Shown here one piece after another: positions 8,195-16,984 of a stretch of 28,856 nucleotides of DNA (positions within the stretch are counted from its first letter, which is position 1; the number at the start of each line of letters is the position of its first letter). This stretch comes from an uncultured Odoribacter sp. GTDB taxonomy: Bacteria > Bacteroidota > Bacteroidia > Bacteroidales > Marinifilaceae. The notes beneath the pieces are model-generated. The model saw only the letters and a list, made by a program, of their open reading frames with translations. It was not told where the DNA came from and ran no database searches. Both the position numbers and the translations under genes were made by a program. The DNA is taken from contig CAJJNP010000019.1 in assembly GCA_905193145.1 (NCBI GenBank), forward strand, positions 1 to 28,856, written 5' to 3'.

Positions 8195-8202
8195 CAAAAT
8201 TA
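8195..8202 (-). promoter_or_regulatory. Candidate -7 box for the PAP2 gene
   Basis: The minus strand reads TAATTTTG, matching the Bacteroides -7 element TAnnTTTG, 27 bases upstream of the PAP2 start codon. I find no TTTG at the expected -33 distance, so the call is tentative. Confidence 0.4.
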
Positions 8203-8214
8203 CAAAAATAATCG

Positions 8215-8222
8215 TAAGTTTG
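8215..8222 (+). promoter_or_regulatory. Candidate -7 box for the ATPase-DUF4435 genes
   Basis: TAAGTTTG matches TAnnTTTG at all fixed bases and would start transcription near 8229, before both possible ATPase start codons (8242 and 8254). No TTTG lies at the expected -33 distance. It is 12 bases from the opposing -7 box of the PAP2 gene. Confidence 0.4.
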
Positions 8223-8241
8223 TCGTATACTATTAAATTAA

Positions 8242-9093
8242 ATGGTTGGGCTTATGGATAATGTTATTTGCAGTATAGAAATTCGGGATTTATGGAGGAA
8301 GTATGATTTTTGTTGGGAGAAGTTGAATCCGGATGTGAATATTTTAATCGGTATTAATGGTAGCGGTAAAACTACCTTGTTTAATATTATTGATTCTGTA
8401 ATGATGGCCGATGTTAAAAAATTGAAGGCATATGGCGTTGATGTGAAGATGGATGTGGGAGGACGGATTGTGGAATTTCATCAGAAGATGTCGGCATCAG
8501 AACTGAAAGGGGTCTTGGAAGGAGTAAAATATCAAAAAATCAGTACATTTGATGTTCCTTTTAGAGATAGACCAAAAGCTGGAAGAGAATATAGCCAGTT
8601 GTATAATGAATTGCATACCATTGTGTATGATATTGGGGGAAAGAATCCGTCTTTTTCTGATTATCGTTTGAAAGCAACTAATTTCCCGAAAGAGGCGGAT
8701 TGTATCAACAGGCGTATCCAAATGTTGTTTGAGACGGTAGACCGTCTGTTTATGAAGACACAGAAGGTAATAAAAATAGATCCTCATACAAATCATTTGA
8801 TTTTTATTGATGATGGCGAAGAGATTCCATTGTATAAATTGTCTTCGGGAGAAAAACAATTGTTGTTAATTTTGATGCGGGTCTTTTTGATGGAAGAGCA
8901 ACCTTATATATTATTGATGGATGAACCGGAGATTTCTCTGCATATTGAGTGGCAGTATAAATTGTTTGAGGAAATACGACGTCTGAATCCGAATTGCCAA
9001 ATTATTACGTCTACTCATTCTCCAAGTCTGTTTGGGGATGGATGGGGTGATAAACTGGTTTTTGTAGAGGATTTGATTAAGATGAAAAAGTGA
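8242..9093 (+). CDS. Compact ABC/SMC-type AAA ATPase paired with DUF4435 (PARIS AriA-like)
   Basis: The protein has 283 residues from ATG 8242; ATG 8254 (residue 5) is an equally possible start. The nucleotide-binding fold is complete: Walker A GINGSGKT at 37-44, ABC signature LSSGEKQ at 200-206, Walker B ILLMDEP with Asp227-Glu228, and an H-loop STHSP with His259. The insert between Walker A and the signature is only about 155 residues, with no long coiled coil or nuclease domain, so it is a minimal form of the AAA_15/AAA_21 (OLD-like) ATPases. The DUF4435 gene follows after 7 bases. An ATPase of this class beside a DUF4435 protein is the arrangement of the PARIS defence system (AriA-AriB), in which the ATPase senses a phage trigger and releases the effector. 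AriA is longer, so homology of role is inference; it could instead be a housekeeping pair. Confidence 0.88.
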   Translation: MVGLMDNVICSIEIRDLWRKYDFCWEKLNPDVNILIGINGSGKTTLFNIIDSVMMADVKKLKAYGVDVKMDVGGRIVEFHQKMSASELKGVLEGVKYQKISTFDVPFRDRPKAGREYSQLYNELHTIVYDIGGKNPSFSDYRLKATNFPKEADCINRRIQMLFETVDRLFMKTQKVIKIDPHTNHLIFIDDGEEIPLYKLSSGEKQLLLILMRVFLMEEQPYILLMDEPEISLHIEWQYKLFEEIRRLNPNCQIITSTHSPSLFGDGWGDKLVFVEDLIKMKK

Positions 9094-9100
9094 AAGGTAT

Positions 9101-10093
9101 ATGCTGGGAGGCTGTTCAAAAAAAGAAGCGGTAATGGGAGCTGCAGAACGGGCGGCTTACTATTCGGCTGCGGCTCGGCGTTTTGCATTGGATGCCAAAA
9201 TGTTTCGGTGTAGGGCTGCTGTGCATGTGGAAAATAAAGATGATATTGCTTTTTGGGGCGCTATATTGAAACATTTTCGTCCCAATGATAAATTCCATTT
9301 TTTGGCAGGGTCAAGAAATGAATTCGGTAGGGAAACATTCGGGGTGACGCAATGTCTGAAATATTTTGATTATTTGAATCCCAATTTTTTTATCTGCATC
9401 GATAGTGATTATCGCTATTTGTTGCGGACTAGGGAAATGGATGTTGAACATTTTGTTTTGCAGACTTATACGTATTCATTTGAAAATCATCATTGTTTTG
9501 CGGAGGGATTGGATGATGTGTGTAGTCGGGCTACTCATATGAAAAACAGAGTGTTTGATTTTCAGCGTTTTTTGAAGACTTTTTCGAATATCTTATATGA
9601 TCTTTTTGTGTGGCATCTGTATTTTCAAAATGCAGATCCCGTATTGTTCAGTCAGGCTGAATTTGATTCGTATCTTTGTCTCGCTAATTCGAAAAGAAGG
9701 CCTTTGATTAGTGAACATGGCGAGCCTGTATTGGAGGAGTGGCGGATGAGAGTGGAGAAGAAAACAGAGGCTTTGGGATGTAAGTATCCGAATGCTGATT
9801 TGGATGTTGTCAAAGAGAGGTATTGTGAATTGGGTTTGACACCGGATAATGTTTATTTGTTTGTGAGGGGGCATGATTTGTATGATTTGGTGTTGTTGTT
9901 ATGTAAGGAAGTTTGCAAATTGATGTTAAGAAAGGCTCGGAAAGGGCAGATGGTGTCACGGGAAATGATGAAGGAGGTGTATCGTGGGCGTTATAATGTT
10001 GATTATGAGTTGAGACAGAATATAAAATATGGCGCTTATTTGCCAATTTGCAAGATAGAGGAAGATGTTATAAATTTATTGGGAAAAGATTAA
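9101..10093 (+). CDS. DUF4435 (TOPRIM-like) domain protein (PARIS AriB-like)
   Basis: The protein has 330 residues from ATG 9101; ATG 9134 (residue 12) is an alternative start. The N-terminal half shows the DUF4435 landmarks: VHVENKDDIAFW at 41-52 with Glu44, FICIDSDYRYLL at 97-108 with Asp101 and Asp103, and YSFENHHCF at 125-133. Glu44 plus the Asp-x-Asp pair is the metal-binding pattern of TOPRIM nucleases. The C-terminal half (from about 150) is helical and rich in Arg and Lys, with no motif I recognise. In PARIS the DUF4435 protein AriB is a toxic nuclease held inactive by the ATPase AriA and reported to cut a tRNA. Gene order here (ATPase first, 7-base gap) fits that pattern. The acid residues are intact, so the protein is probably active. 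Base composition does not look clearly foreign. Confidence 0.85.
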   Translation: MLGGCSKKEAVMGAAERAAYYSAAARRFALDAKMFRCRAAVHVENKDDIAFWGAILKHFRPNDKFHFLAGSRNEFGRETFGVTQCLKYFDYLNPNFFICIDSDYRYLLRTREMDVEHFVLQTYTYSFENHHCFAEGLDDVCSRATHMKNRVFDFQRFLKTFSNILYDLFVWHLYFQNADPVLFSQAEFDSYLCLANSKRRPLISEHGEPVLEEWRMRVEKKTEALGCKYPNADLDVVKERYCELGLTPDNVYLFVRGHDLYDLVLLLCKEVCKLMLRKARKGQMVSREMMKEVYRGRYNVDYELRQNIKYGAYLPICKIEEDVINLLGKD

Positions 10094-10098
10094 TTTTG
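10091..10098 (+). promoter_or_regulatory. Candidate -7 box upstream of ruvB
   Basis: TAATTTTG matches TAnnTTTG and begins with the TAA stop codon of the DUF4435 gene. It lies 37 bases before the ruvB start. No -33 TTTG is present at 19-21 bases, so support is weak; read-through from upstream is also possible. Confidence 0.3.
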
Positions 10099-10135
10099 CA
10101 ACTTTGAAGAGGGGTAAAACAGAAATAGATGCTTT

Positions 10136-11164
10136 ATGGGTGAATTTGATATTAGAGATCATACGTTGAAGGAATCTGACCGGGAGTTTGAGCGAGCTTT
10201 GCGTCCGTTGAACTTTGGAGATTTTCAAGGTCAAAAGAAGATTGTTGAAAATCTTGAAATTTTTGTGAGGGCGGCAAAGATGCGGGGAGAATCGTTGGAT
10301 CATGTTATTTTGCATGGCCCCCCTGGTTTGGGTAAAACGACTTTATCTACCATTATTGCCAATGAACTGGGGGTCGGGATAAAGGTGACGTCCGGCCCTG
10401 TATTGGATAAACCTGGTGATTTGGCCGGTTTGCTTACGAATTTGGAGGAAAACGATGTGTTGTTTATTGATGAGATTCATCGGTTGAGTCCTGTAGTTGA
10501 AGAATATCTGTATTCTGCGATGGAGGATTATCGTATAGATATCATGATAGATAAAGGGCCTGCAGCGCGTTCTGTTCAGATTCAGATAAATCCTTTTACT
10601 TTGATAGGGGCAACAACTCGTAGTGGTCTTTTGACTGCTCCATTGCGAGCTCGTTTTGGAATTAATTGTCATTTGGAGTATTATGACATGGATATTTTGA
10701 CGGGAATTGTCAATCGTTCGGCTTCTATTTTAAATATTGGTATAACTTCTCAAGCGGCAAGAGAGATTGCATCGCGTAGTAGGGGAACGCCACGTATTGC
10801 CAATGCTCTATTGAGAAGAGTGCGGGATTTTGCGATGGTGAAAGGTAATGGTTCAATTGACCATGAAATTACAAAGTATGCATTGGAGGCTTTGAATATT
10901 GATAAGTATGGTTTGGATGAGATGGATAATAAAATTTTGTTGACCATTATTGAAAAATTCAAAGGGGGACCTGTGGGGTTGACAACTATTGCAACGGCTG
11001 TCGGTGAAGATGCCGGTACATTGGAAGAAGTATATGAGCCTTTTTTGATAAAAGAGGGTTTTTTAAAGCGAACTCCGCGAGGTAGAGAAGTTACAGAATT
11101 AGCTTATAAGCATTTAGGGAGAAATATAAATAAAGGGATAGGGGATCAGATGAGTTTGTTTTGA
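10136..11164 (+). CDS. ruvB: Holliday junction branch-migration helicase RuvB
   Basis: This 342-residue protein has the normal RuvB length and order. It shows the N-terminal family segment [11 protein letters not shown], Walker [10 protein letters not shown] at 61-69, Walker B LFIDEIHR with Asp112-Glu113, the sensor-1/arginine-finger region [19 protein letters not shown], and the C-terminal winged helix with [16 protein letters not shown] and [13 protein letters not shown]. RuvB hexamers pump DNA through RuvA-bound Holliday junctions during recombinational repair. ruvA is not in the window. The gene follows the DUF4435 gene by 42 bases and precedes rprX by 87 bases. Confidence 0.98.
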   Translation: MGEFDIRDHTLKESDREFERALRPLNFGDFQGQKKIVENLEIFVRAAKMRGESLDHVILHGPPGLGKTTLSTIIANELGVGIKVTSGPVLDKPGDLAGLLTNLEENDVLFIDEIHRLSPVVEEYLYSAMEDYRIDIMIDKGPAARSVQIQINPFTLIGATTRSGLLTAPLRARFGINCHLEYYDMDILTGIVNRSASILNIGITSQAAREIASRSRGTPRIANALLRRVRDFAMVKGNGSIDHEITKYALEALNIDKYGLDEMDNKILLTIIEKFKGGPVGLTTIATAVGEDAGTLEEVYEPFLIKEGFLKRTPRGREVTELAYKHLGRNINKGIGDQMSLF

Positions 11165-11257
11165 TAAAGTTTTTGTGTGGATGTTGTGAAAATGCTTTGA
11201 AGGTTAAACTCTGTTAAGTCTGTGGTAGTGTAATCTGGAAATGTTAAATTTGTGGGT

Positions 11258-12796
11258 ATGAGAAAAAAGCAAATTATCATACTGGGCGTTGTTATGGGCG
11301 TCGCTTTGTTGGGCTTGATATTTACGCAAGCCCGATATTTTCAGACGGCTTTTAGATTGAAAAAAGCTCAGTTTGATTATTTGGTAAATAAGTCTGTTGA
11401 TCAGGCATTGAATATTCTTGATGAGCAGATTCAGACGAAGGAGCAGGTGAAGAAAAGAAGGAGTATTCCCTATGAAAAACCGGGAAAAATGGTGCATGAA
11501 GTGCCTTTTGGATTGGGAATAGAGGCTTCAAGTCAAAATATGAATATCGTAATTGATTATACGGATTCTCCATTAAAATATGGCGAAAAAGGAGTATTGA
11601 CGAATGAGGCTTTTGGGCAGAAGGGAAATAAAGGCTTGTTGAATTCGATAGAGAAGTCGCGTCAGGCATTAAAGGAGAAATTTGGGAAAGAATATGACTT
11701 GGTGGTTGTTAATAAAGAACAATATGCTCCAAATTTGGAAGGTCAATTAGAGGAGTTGGATTTTGCAAATATTATCAGAGGATGTTTAAATGAAAATGAT
11801 GTAACAAATGATTTTGAATATGCAGTTAAGGAAAAAGATCGTTTTATTTTGATGTCTCCTGATTTTTTTAACAGTAGTTCTGATTATTCATATCATTGGA
11901 GGTTGTCAATTAATGAAGTGTCTGGTGGGGCAACACTATTTATAATATTCCCCGGTCAGTCTCATGATTTGGCTTCATCAATTTATATGCTGTTGCCTAG
12001 TTTGTTGATTACGTTGTTGTTGGTTTCGTGTTTCGTGTTTTGTATAATGGAGATTGTAAAGCAAAAAAAATTGTCTGTTATTAAGAATGATTTTATTAAT
12101 AATATGACACACGAATTCAAAACTCCGATAGCAACAATATCTTTGGCTGCACAAATGCTGAAAGATGGTGCTGTGAGTCATTCTTCGGAAAGCGTTGATA
12201 GAGTGGCGGGAATTATACGGGATGAAAGTAAGCGATTGACATTTCAGGTGGAAAAAGTGTTGCAAACGGCACTATTTACAGAAACCCGTATGAGATTGAA
12301 GCTAAAGAATGTTAATTTAAATGAAGTAGTAGAGGGGCTTGCTTCGAAATTTAGCTTGAGGGTAGAGGATAAAAGGGGTAAGTTGTTTTGTTATCTGGAG
12401 GCGGAACAGGATGAAGTGTATGCAGATGAGGTGCATATTACAAATGTTGTATCGAATTTATTGGATAATGCAATAAAATATTGTGCTAAAACACCAGAGA
12501 TCAGTGTCAGTACTAAAAATAAAGGTGATAATATCATCGTAAGTGTTATCGATAATGGCATAGGAATTGCAGTAAAAGAACAAAAGATGATCTTTGAAAG
12601 GTTCTATAGGGTTTCTACTGGTAATCTCCATGATGTGAAAGGCTTTGGTTTGGGCTTGTCTTATGTAAAAACCATAGTGGAGGCTCATGGAGGGCATATC
12701 GAGGTGGAAAGTGAAGAAGGTAAGGGAAGCCGTTTTGATGTTGTTTTGCCCTTGGCTGCAAAAAAACAAAAGGTGAAGAGAACTTTATTTTTCTAA
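11258..12796 (+). CDS. rprX: Sensor histidine kinase, RprX type
   Basis: This is a membrane sensor kinase of about 512 residues. I chose ATG 11258; an in-frame GTG at 11252 would add two residues. A first membrane helix (near residues 6-22) and a second (about 245-265) enclose a periplasmic sensor region of roughly 220 residues with no known sensor domain. Then come the H-box NNMTHEFKTPIA with the phosphorylated His (codon at 12110), N-box NVVSNLLDNAIKY, G1 box VIDNGIGIA, F-box and G2 box GFGLGLSYVK. There is no evident HAMP domain. The pair with the following OmpR-type regulator matches RprX-RprY, first described in Bacteroides fragilis, where RprX overproduction affected porin regulation and tetracycline response in E. 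coli. The natural signal is not known. Confidence 0.92.
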   Translation: MRKKQIIILGVVMGVALLGLIFTQARYFQTAFRLKKAQFDYLVNKSVDQALNILDEQIQTKEQVKKRRSIPYEKPGKMVHEVPFGLGIEASSQNMNIVIDYTDSPLKYGEKGVLTNEAFGQKGNKGLLNSIEKSRQALKEKFGKEYDLVVVNKEQYAPNLEGQLEELDFANIIRGCLNENDVTNDFEYAVKEKDRFILMSPDFFNSSSDYSYHWRLSINEVSGGATLFIIFPGQSHDLASSIYMLLPSLLITLLLVSCFVFCIMEIVKQKKLSVIKNDFINNMTHEFKTPIATISLAAQMLKDGAVSHSSESVDRVAGIIRDESKRLTFQVEKVLQTALFTETRMRLKLKNVNLNEVVEGLASKFSLRVEDKRGKLFCYLEAEQDEVYADEVHITNVVSNLLDNAIKYCAKTPEISVSTKNKGDNIIVSVIDNGIGIAVKEQKMIFERFYRVSTGNLHDVKGFGLGLSYVKTIVEAHGGHIEVESEEGKGSRFDVVLPLAAKKQKVKRTLFF

Positions 12797-12838
12797 ATAC
12801 GTACCTTTTCAAAGATTTGAATTAAATACTTAATAGTT

Positions 12839-13528
12839 ATGGAAGAGAAAATAAAAATTTTGTTAGCGGAAGATGATACTAATCTTGGTATGCTTCTGAA
12901 GGAATATTTGAGAGCAAAGGGGTTTGATGCAGTATTGTGTGAGGATGGTGAGATTGCTTATGATGCTTTTTTGAATCAGCCGTTTGATATTTGTATCTTT
13001 GACGTGATGATGCCTAAAAAAGACGGTTTTACTTTGGCAAAAGAAGTTCGTCAAATTAACAGTGAAATTCCAATCATTTTCTTGACAGCCAAGAATATGA
13101 AAGAGGATGTTTTGGAAGGTTTCAAAATCGGAGCTGATGACTATATGAGCAAGCCATTCTCTATGGAAGAGCTGTTGCTGCGTATCGAAGCTGTGTTGCG
13201 CCGTTCTACAGGTTTGAAACCGGAAGACGAACAGGAGATTTTTAAAATCGGAAAATTGACATTTAACTCAAAGAAACAGACTTTAGGCGATGGCGTAGAA
13301 GATCAGAAGTTGACCACGAAGGAGTCTGAACTGTTGAAATTATTGTGTCTGAATGTGAATAAAGTGCTTGAAAGAAATTATGCATTGAAAAATATTTGGG
13401 CTGATGACAATTATTTCAATGCTAGAAGTATGGATGTGTATATTACAAAATTGCGTAAGCATTTGAAAAAAGACCCTTCTGTAGAGATTATAAATGTTCA
13501 TGGAAAAGGCTATAAGTTAATCCTGTAA
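12839..13528 (+). CDS. rprY: OmpR-family response regulator, RprY type
   Basis: This 229-residue protein has a receiver domain at 1-120, with the acidic pocket Glu11-Asp12-Asp13, phosphoacceptor Asp55 in CIFDVMMPKKDG, Thr in FLTAKN and Lys in MSKPF. A C-terminal winged-helix DNA-binding domain occupies about 135-229 (LTTKESELLKLLCLN, then SMDVYITKLRKHL and VHGKGYKL). It starts 42 bases after rprX and is followed by a strong terminator, so rprX-rprY ends a transcript. RprY regulators bind promoters of stress-response and transport genes in Porphyromonas gingivalis; targets here are not visible. Confidence 0.94.
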   Translation: MEEKIKILLAEDDTNLGMLLKEYLRAKGFDAVLCEDGEIAYDAFLNQPFDICIFDVMMPKKDGFTLAKEVRQINSEIPIIFLTAKNMKEDVLEGFKIGADDYMSKPFSMEELLLRIEAVLRRSTGLKPEDEQEIFKIGKLTFNSKKQTLGDGVEDQKLTTKESELLKLLCLNVNKVLERNYALKNIWADDNYFNARSMDVYITKLRKHLKKDPSVEIINVHGKGYKLIL

Positions 13529-13553
13529 TCTAGACGGATTTTATAAATGTATG

Positions 13554-13603
13554 AGGTTAAAGGCTGGGGTCTTGTGATGGACTTTCAGCCTTTAACCTAT
13601 TTT
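13554..13603 (+). terminator. Intrinsic terminator after rprY
   Basis: AGGTTAAAGGCTG (13554-13566) pairs perfectly with CAGCCTTTAACCT (13586-13598), a 13-base-pair stem with a 19-base loop, followed by ATTTTA. It separates rprY from the cysS operon. Confidence 0.85.
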
Positions 13604-13673
13604 ATTACCTTGTTTTTGCTTTCTTATCTATGAAAGTTTTTTTATCTTTACCGAATAAATAATATGTATTAAA

Positions 13674-15149
13674 ATGGAAAATAAATTGAGTATATACAAC
13701 ACTCTTTCAAGGCGTAAAGAAGTGTTTGAGCCTATTAATCCTCCGTTTGTGGGATTGTATGTTTGTGGACCGACTGTTTATGGTGATGCGCATTTGGGAC
13801 ATGCTCGTCCTGCTATTACATTTGACTTGGTGTTCAGATATTTGCAGTATTTGGGATATAAAGTGAGATATGTAAGAAACATTACGGATGTGGGACATTT
13901 GACAAATGATAGTGATGATGGTGAGGATAAGATAGAAAAGAAGGCAAAATTGGAGCGGTTGGAGCCGATGGAAATAGTGCAATTCTATACTAACCGTTAC
14001 CATAAAAATATGGAACAGTTGAATACATTGTCTCCAAGCATAGAGCCACATGCGTCCGGTCATATAATCGAGCAGATGGAGTTGGTGAAAAAGATATTGG
14101 ATAATGGTTTTGCATACGAAAGTGATGGAAGCATCTATTTCGATGTGGAGGCGTATAATAAAAAGTATGATTACGGAAAGTTGTCAGGACGTAGAGTGGA
14201 GGAGTTGTTGGCCAATACTCGCCAGTTGGATGGACAGGAAGAAAAACGTAATCCTGCAGATTTTGCTTTGTGGAAAAAAGCAACGCCTGAGCATATTATG
14301 CGTTGGCCTTCTCCTTGGGGTGCAGGTTTTCCCGGGTGGCATTTGGAGTGCTCTTGTATGAGCCAGAAATATTTGGGAGATCGCTTTGATATCCATGGGG
14401 GAGGATTGGATTTGCAATTTCCTCATCATGAGTGTGAGATTGCCCAAAGTACTGCAGCTTATGGTCATGAGGCTGTGAAGTATTGGATGCATAATAATAT
14501 GGTGACAATCAATGGTAAAAAAATGGGCAAATCGTTAGGTAATTTTATAACCTTGGATCAATTGTTCTCTGGTGAAAATGAAGTACTGGAGCAAGCCTAT
14601 TCGCCAATGACTGTTCGTTTCTTTATTTTGCAGGCGCATTATCGTAGTCCGCTTGACTTTTCGAATGATGCATTAAAAGCTGCGCAAAAAGGTTATGAAC
14701 GTATGATGGCTGCAGTGAATGCATTGGAGAAAGTAAAGGCTGGAGCTGACAATACTGTGGATGTGGATGCTTTGAGTGCAAAATGTTTTGAAGCAATCAA
14801 TGACGACTTAAATACCCCGATTTTGATTTCTCATTTGTTTGATGGCGTGAGAATTATAAATTCGTTGGTTGCTGGTAGTGAGAAAATCAATGTGGAAAAT
14901 TTGGACAAATTAAAAAAAATATACCACGATTTTGTATTTGATGTTTTGGGGCTTAAAGCTGAAGCAGAAACTGTAAGTAAGGACCATGAGGTGTTGGGTA
15001 AGATTTTGGATATGGTAATGGCCATTCGTACAGAGGCTAAGCGGAAGAAAGATTGGGCTACATCTGATAAAATTCGAGATGAGTTAAAGGCTGCTGGTGT
15101 TCTTGTAAAGGATACGAAAGAGGGCTATGAATGGGAATTAGAAAGTTAG
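13674..15149 (+). CDS. cysS: Cysteinyl-tRNA synthetase
   Basis: The protein has 491 residues, close to the usual CysRS size. It shows the zinc ligand Cys31 and the class I HIGH-type motif HLGH at 40-43 within [16 protein letters not shown], the WHLECS zinc-ligand segment, [16 protein letters not shown], and the KMSKS-type motif KMGKS at 283-287 followed by LGN. The DALR and C-terminal regions follow ([17 protein letters not shown], then [16 protein letters not shown]). It charges tRNA-Cys. It is first in a tight five-gene run; the glutaminyl cyclotransferase gene follows after only 6 bases. Confidence 0.98.
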   Translation: MENKLSIYNTLSRRKEVFEPINPPFVGLYVCGPTVYGDAHLGHARPAITFDLVFRYLQYLGYKVRYVRNITDVGHLTNDSDDGEDKIEKKAKLERLEPMEIVQFYTNRYHKNMEQLNTLSPSIEPHASGHIIEQMELVKKILDNGFAYESDGSIYFDVEAYNKKYDYGKLSGRRVEELLANTRQLDGQEEKRNPADFALWKKATPEHIMRWPSPWGAGFPGWHLECSCMSQKYLGDRFDIHGGGLDLQFPHHECEIAQSTAAYGHEAVKYWMHNNMVTINGKKMGKSLGNFITLDQLFSGENEVLEQAYSPMTVRFFILQAHYRSPLDFSNDALKAAQKGYERMMAAVNALEKVKAGADNTVDVDALSAKCFEAINDDLNTPILISHLFDGVRIINSLVAGSEKINVENLDKLKKIYHDFVFDVLGLKAEAETVSKDHEVLGKILDMVMAIRTEAKRKKDWATSDKIRDELKAAGVLVKDTKEGYEWELES

Positions 15150-15155
15150 AATGAT

Positions 15156-16265
15156 ATGTCTTATTGGTACTATTTGCTTTGTTTGCTTTTGTTGACTTCT
15201 TGTGGAGGTAGTAATGGGAAGAAGAAAGAAAATAAAGAGGTTGTTGTAGAAGCGAGTAAGAGTGAGGTGAAGTATGTAAATAGCTTAAAATTATTGCAGC
15301 CAGAAAAAAATCAATTGTATTCTTTTGGTGATGAGTTGGTCGTGGAATTTGAAAGTAAGAATCGGTTTGTAGTGGATTCTTCTGTTATTTATGTTGATGG
15401 ACACGAGGTTGCTCGTTTGGGATCTGGTGAAACTCGCTTTTCGTTGCCGATAGGAGATAGTAAGGTGGGTTTGATGATGGTAAAGGTTGTTGCATGGCAT
15501 CCGGATAATAAGGAGGGTGTGGCAACAGGCACAATACGGGTGAAACCAGCTGAAGCACCGATTAGATGTAAGTATCATGTATTGAAGACTTATCCTCATG
15601 ACTCTAAGGCTTATACTCAAGGTTTGACATATCAGGATGGCTTTATGTATGAGGGTACAGGTCAGTATGGAGAGTCTTCTATACGAAAAGTAGACATGAA
15701 TAGTGGGAAAATACATTCAGTATTAAGTATAGATAACCAATATTTTGGAGAGGGGATAACTATCTTTGGAGACAAAATTTATCAAATTACGTGGCGTTCT
15801 CGTAAGGGGTTTGTGTATGATTTGAAGAGTTTTTCTTTGGAATCTTCTTTTGAATATGGATCGGAAGGTTGGGGAATTACGACGATGGGGGATTATTTGG
15901 TTATGAGTGATGGTACGAATAAACTTTATCATATAGCGCCATCTACTTTTAATATCTTGAGAGAGGTGGAGGTTTATGATAATGTTGGGCCTATTAACCA
16001 GTTGAATGAGTTGGAATATGTTGGTGGATTGATTTGGGCGAATGTATGGTTGACAGATAGGATTGTGGCTATAGATCCTAAAAGTGGAGCTGTGAAATAC
16101 GATCTTGATTTAAGTGGTTTATTGTCGGCGGCAGAAAGAGGGAAACTGGATGACAAGGACGATGTTTTGAATGGAATTGCTTGGAATCCGGTTAGTAAAA
16201 CTTTTTATTTGACAGGAAAACGGTGGCCAAAACTATTTGAAATTAAAGTGGAAATTCCTAATTAG
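15156..16265 (+). CDS. Glutaminyl-peptide cyclotransferase lipoprotein
   Basis: This is a 369-residue protein. Residues 1-15 are a lipoprotein signal with lipobox LTSC (Cys16), followed by GGSNGKKKENKE, a Ser/Gly/Lys linker. Residues about 30-130 form an Ig-like region. From about 140 the glutamine cyclotransferase family (a five-bladed beta-propeller) is evident: SKAYTQGLTYQDGFMYEGTG, YGESSIRKVD, FGEGITIFGDKIYQITW, QLNELEYVGGLIWANVW and DVLNGIAWNP with FYLTGKRWP. Such enzymes convert N-terminal Gln of exported proteins to pyroglutamate; in Bacteroidota, lipoproteins and SusC proteins often mature to N-terminal Gln. The ATG at 15151 is out of frame; ATG 15156 opens the lipoprotein signal. It lies between cysS (6 bases) and ung (26 bases). 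Confidence 0.9.
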   Translation: MSYWYYLLCLLLLTSCGGSNGKKKENKEVVVEASKSEVKYVNSLKLLQPEKNQLYSFGDELVVEFESKNRFVVDSSVIYVDGHEVARLGSGETRFSLPIGDSKVGLMMVKVVAWHPDNKEGVATGTIRVKPAEAPIRCKYHVLKTYPHDSKAYTQGLTYQDGFMYEGTGQYGESSIRKVDMNSGKIHSVLSIDNQYFGEGITIFGDKIYQITWRSRKGFVYDLKSFSLESSFEYGSEGWGITTMGDYLVMSDGTNKLYHIAPSTFNILREVEVYDNVGPINQLNELEYVGGLIWANVWLTDRIVAIDPKSGAVKYDLDLSGLLSAAERGKLDDKDDVLNGIAWNPVSKTFYLTGKRWPKLFEIKVEIPN

Positions 16266-16291
16266 TATTTTAATTAAGAGCAAAAGTTGAT

Positions 16292-16963
16292 ATGAACGTA
16301 CAAATTGAAGAATCTTGGAAAGCTCTTTTGGAAGATGAGTTTGATAAACCTTACTTTTCTGATTTAGTGGAGTTTGTACGAGGGGAGTATGCTAGGCGTG
16401 ATATTAGTATATATCCTCCTGGGCGTTTGATTTTTAATGCTTTTAATCATTGCTCTGTGGAAAATACCAAAGTGGTGATATTGGGACAAGATCCTTATCA
16501 TGGTTTGGGGCAGGCGCATGGCCTCTCTTTTTCTGTGCCGGAAGGTGTCGATTTTCCGCCTTCATTGCAGAATATTTTTAAAGAGATAGAAAATGATTTA
16601 GGGATACCGGTGCCAAAGTCTGGCAATTTAGAACGTTGGGCAGACCAAGGGGTGTTATTACTGAATGCAACGTTGACGGTGCGTGCGCATAGTGCCGGGT
16701 CTCACCAAAATAAGGGCTGGGAATTATTTACAGATGCTGTTATTAGGAAAATTGCTGATAAGAAGCTGCACTTAGTGTTTTTATTATGGGGTGCTTATGC
16801 GCAACGTAAAGGAGCATTTATAGATACCAATAAACATCTTGTTTTAAAAGCGGTACATCCTTCTCCTCTTGCTGCAAATCGGGGAGGATGGTATGGAAAT
16901 CATCATTTTAGTCGGACAAATGCTTTTTTGCGTGAACATGGTTTACAGGAAATACAATGGTAA
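16292..16963 (+). CDS. ung: Uracil-DNA glycosylase, family 1
   Basis: This 223-residue protein has all family 1 motifs: the water-activating loop GQDPYHG at 65-71 with Asp67, LLLNATLTVRAHSAGSH with the uracil-binding Asn125, and the HPSPLA loop at 189-194 with catalytic His189. It removes uracil from DNA after cytosine deamination or dUTP incorporation and starts base-excision repair. It sits 26 bases after the cyclotransferase gene and 21 bases before the Bax-inhibitor-like gene in the same run of genes. Confidence 0.98.
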   Translation: MNVQIEESWKALLEDEFDKPYFSDLVEFVRGEYARRDISIYPPGRLIFNAFNHCSVENTKVVILGQDPYHGLGQAHGLSFSVPEGVDFPPSLQNIFKEIENDLGIPVPKSGNLERWADQGVLLLNATLTVRAHSAGSHQNKGWELFTDAVIRKIADKKLHLVFLLWGAYAQRKGAFIDTNKHLVLKAVHPSPLAANRGGWYGNHHFSRTNAFLREHGLQEIQW

Positions 16964-16984
16964 ATAATTAGTAAATATAATATT

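Noticed and set aside
11245..11252. TAAATTTG as a -7 box for rprX
   Set aside because: It would start transcription at or after the start codon of the kinase, and there is no -33 box.
13615..13650. cysS promoter from TTTG 13615-13618 and TATCTTTA 13643-13650
   Set aside because: The spacing is 24 bases, outside the 19-21 expected, and the -7 box has a mismatch. A promoter must exist here but I cannot place it.
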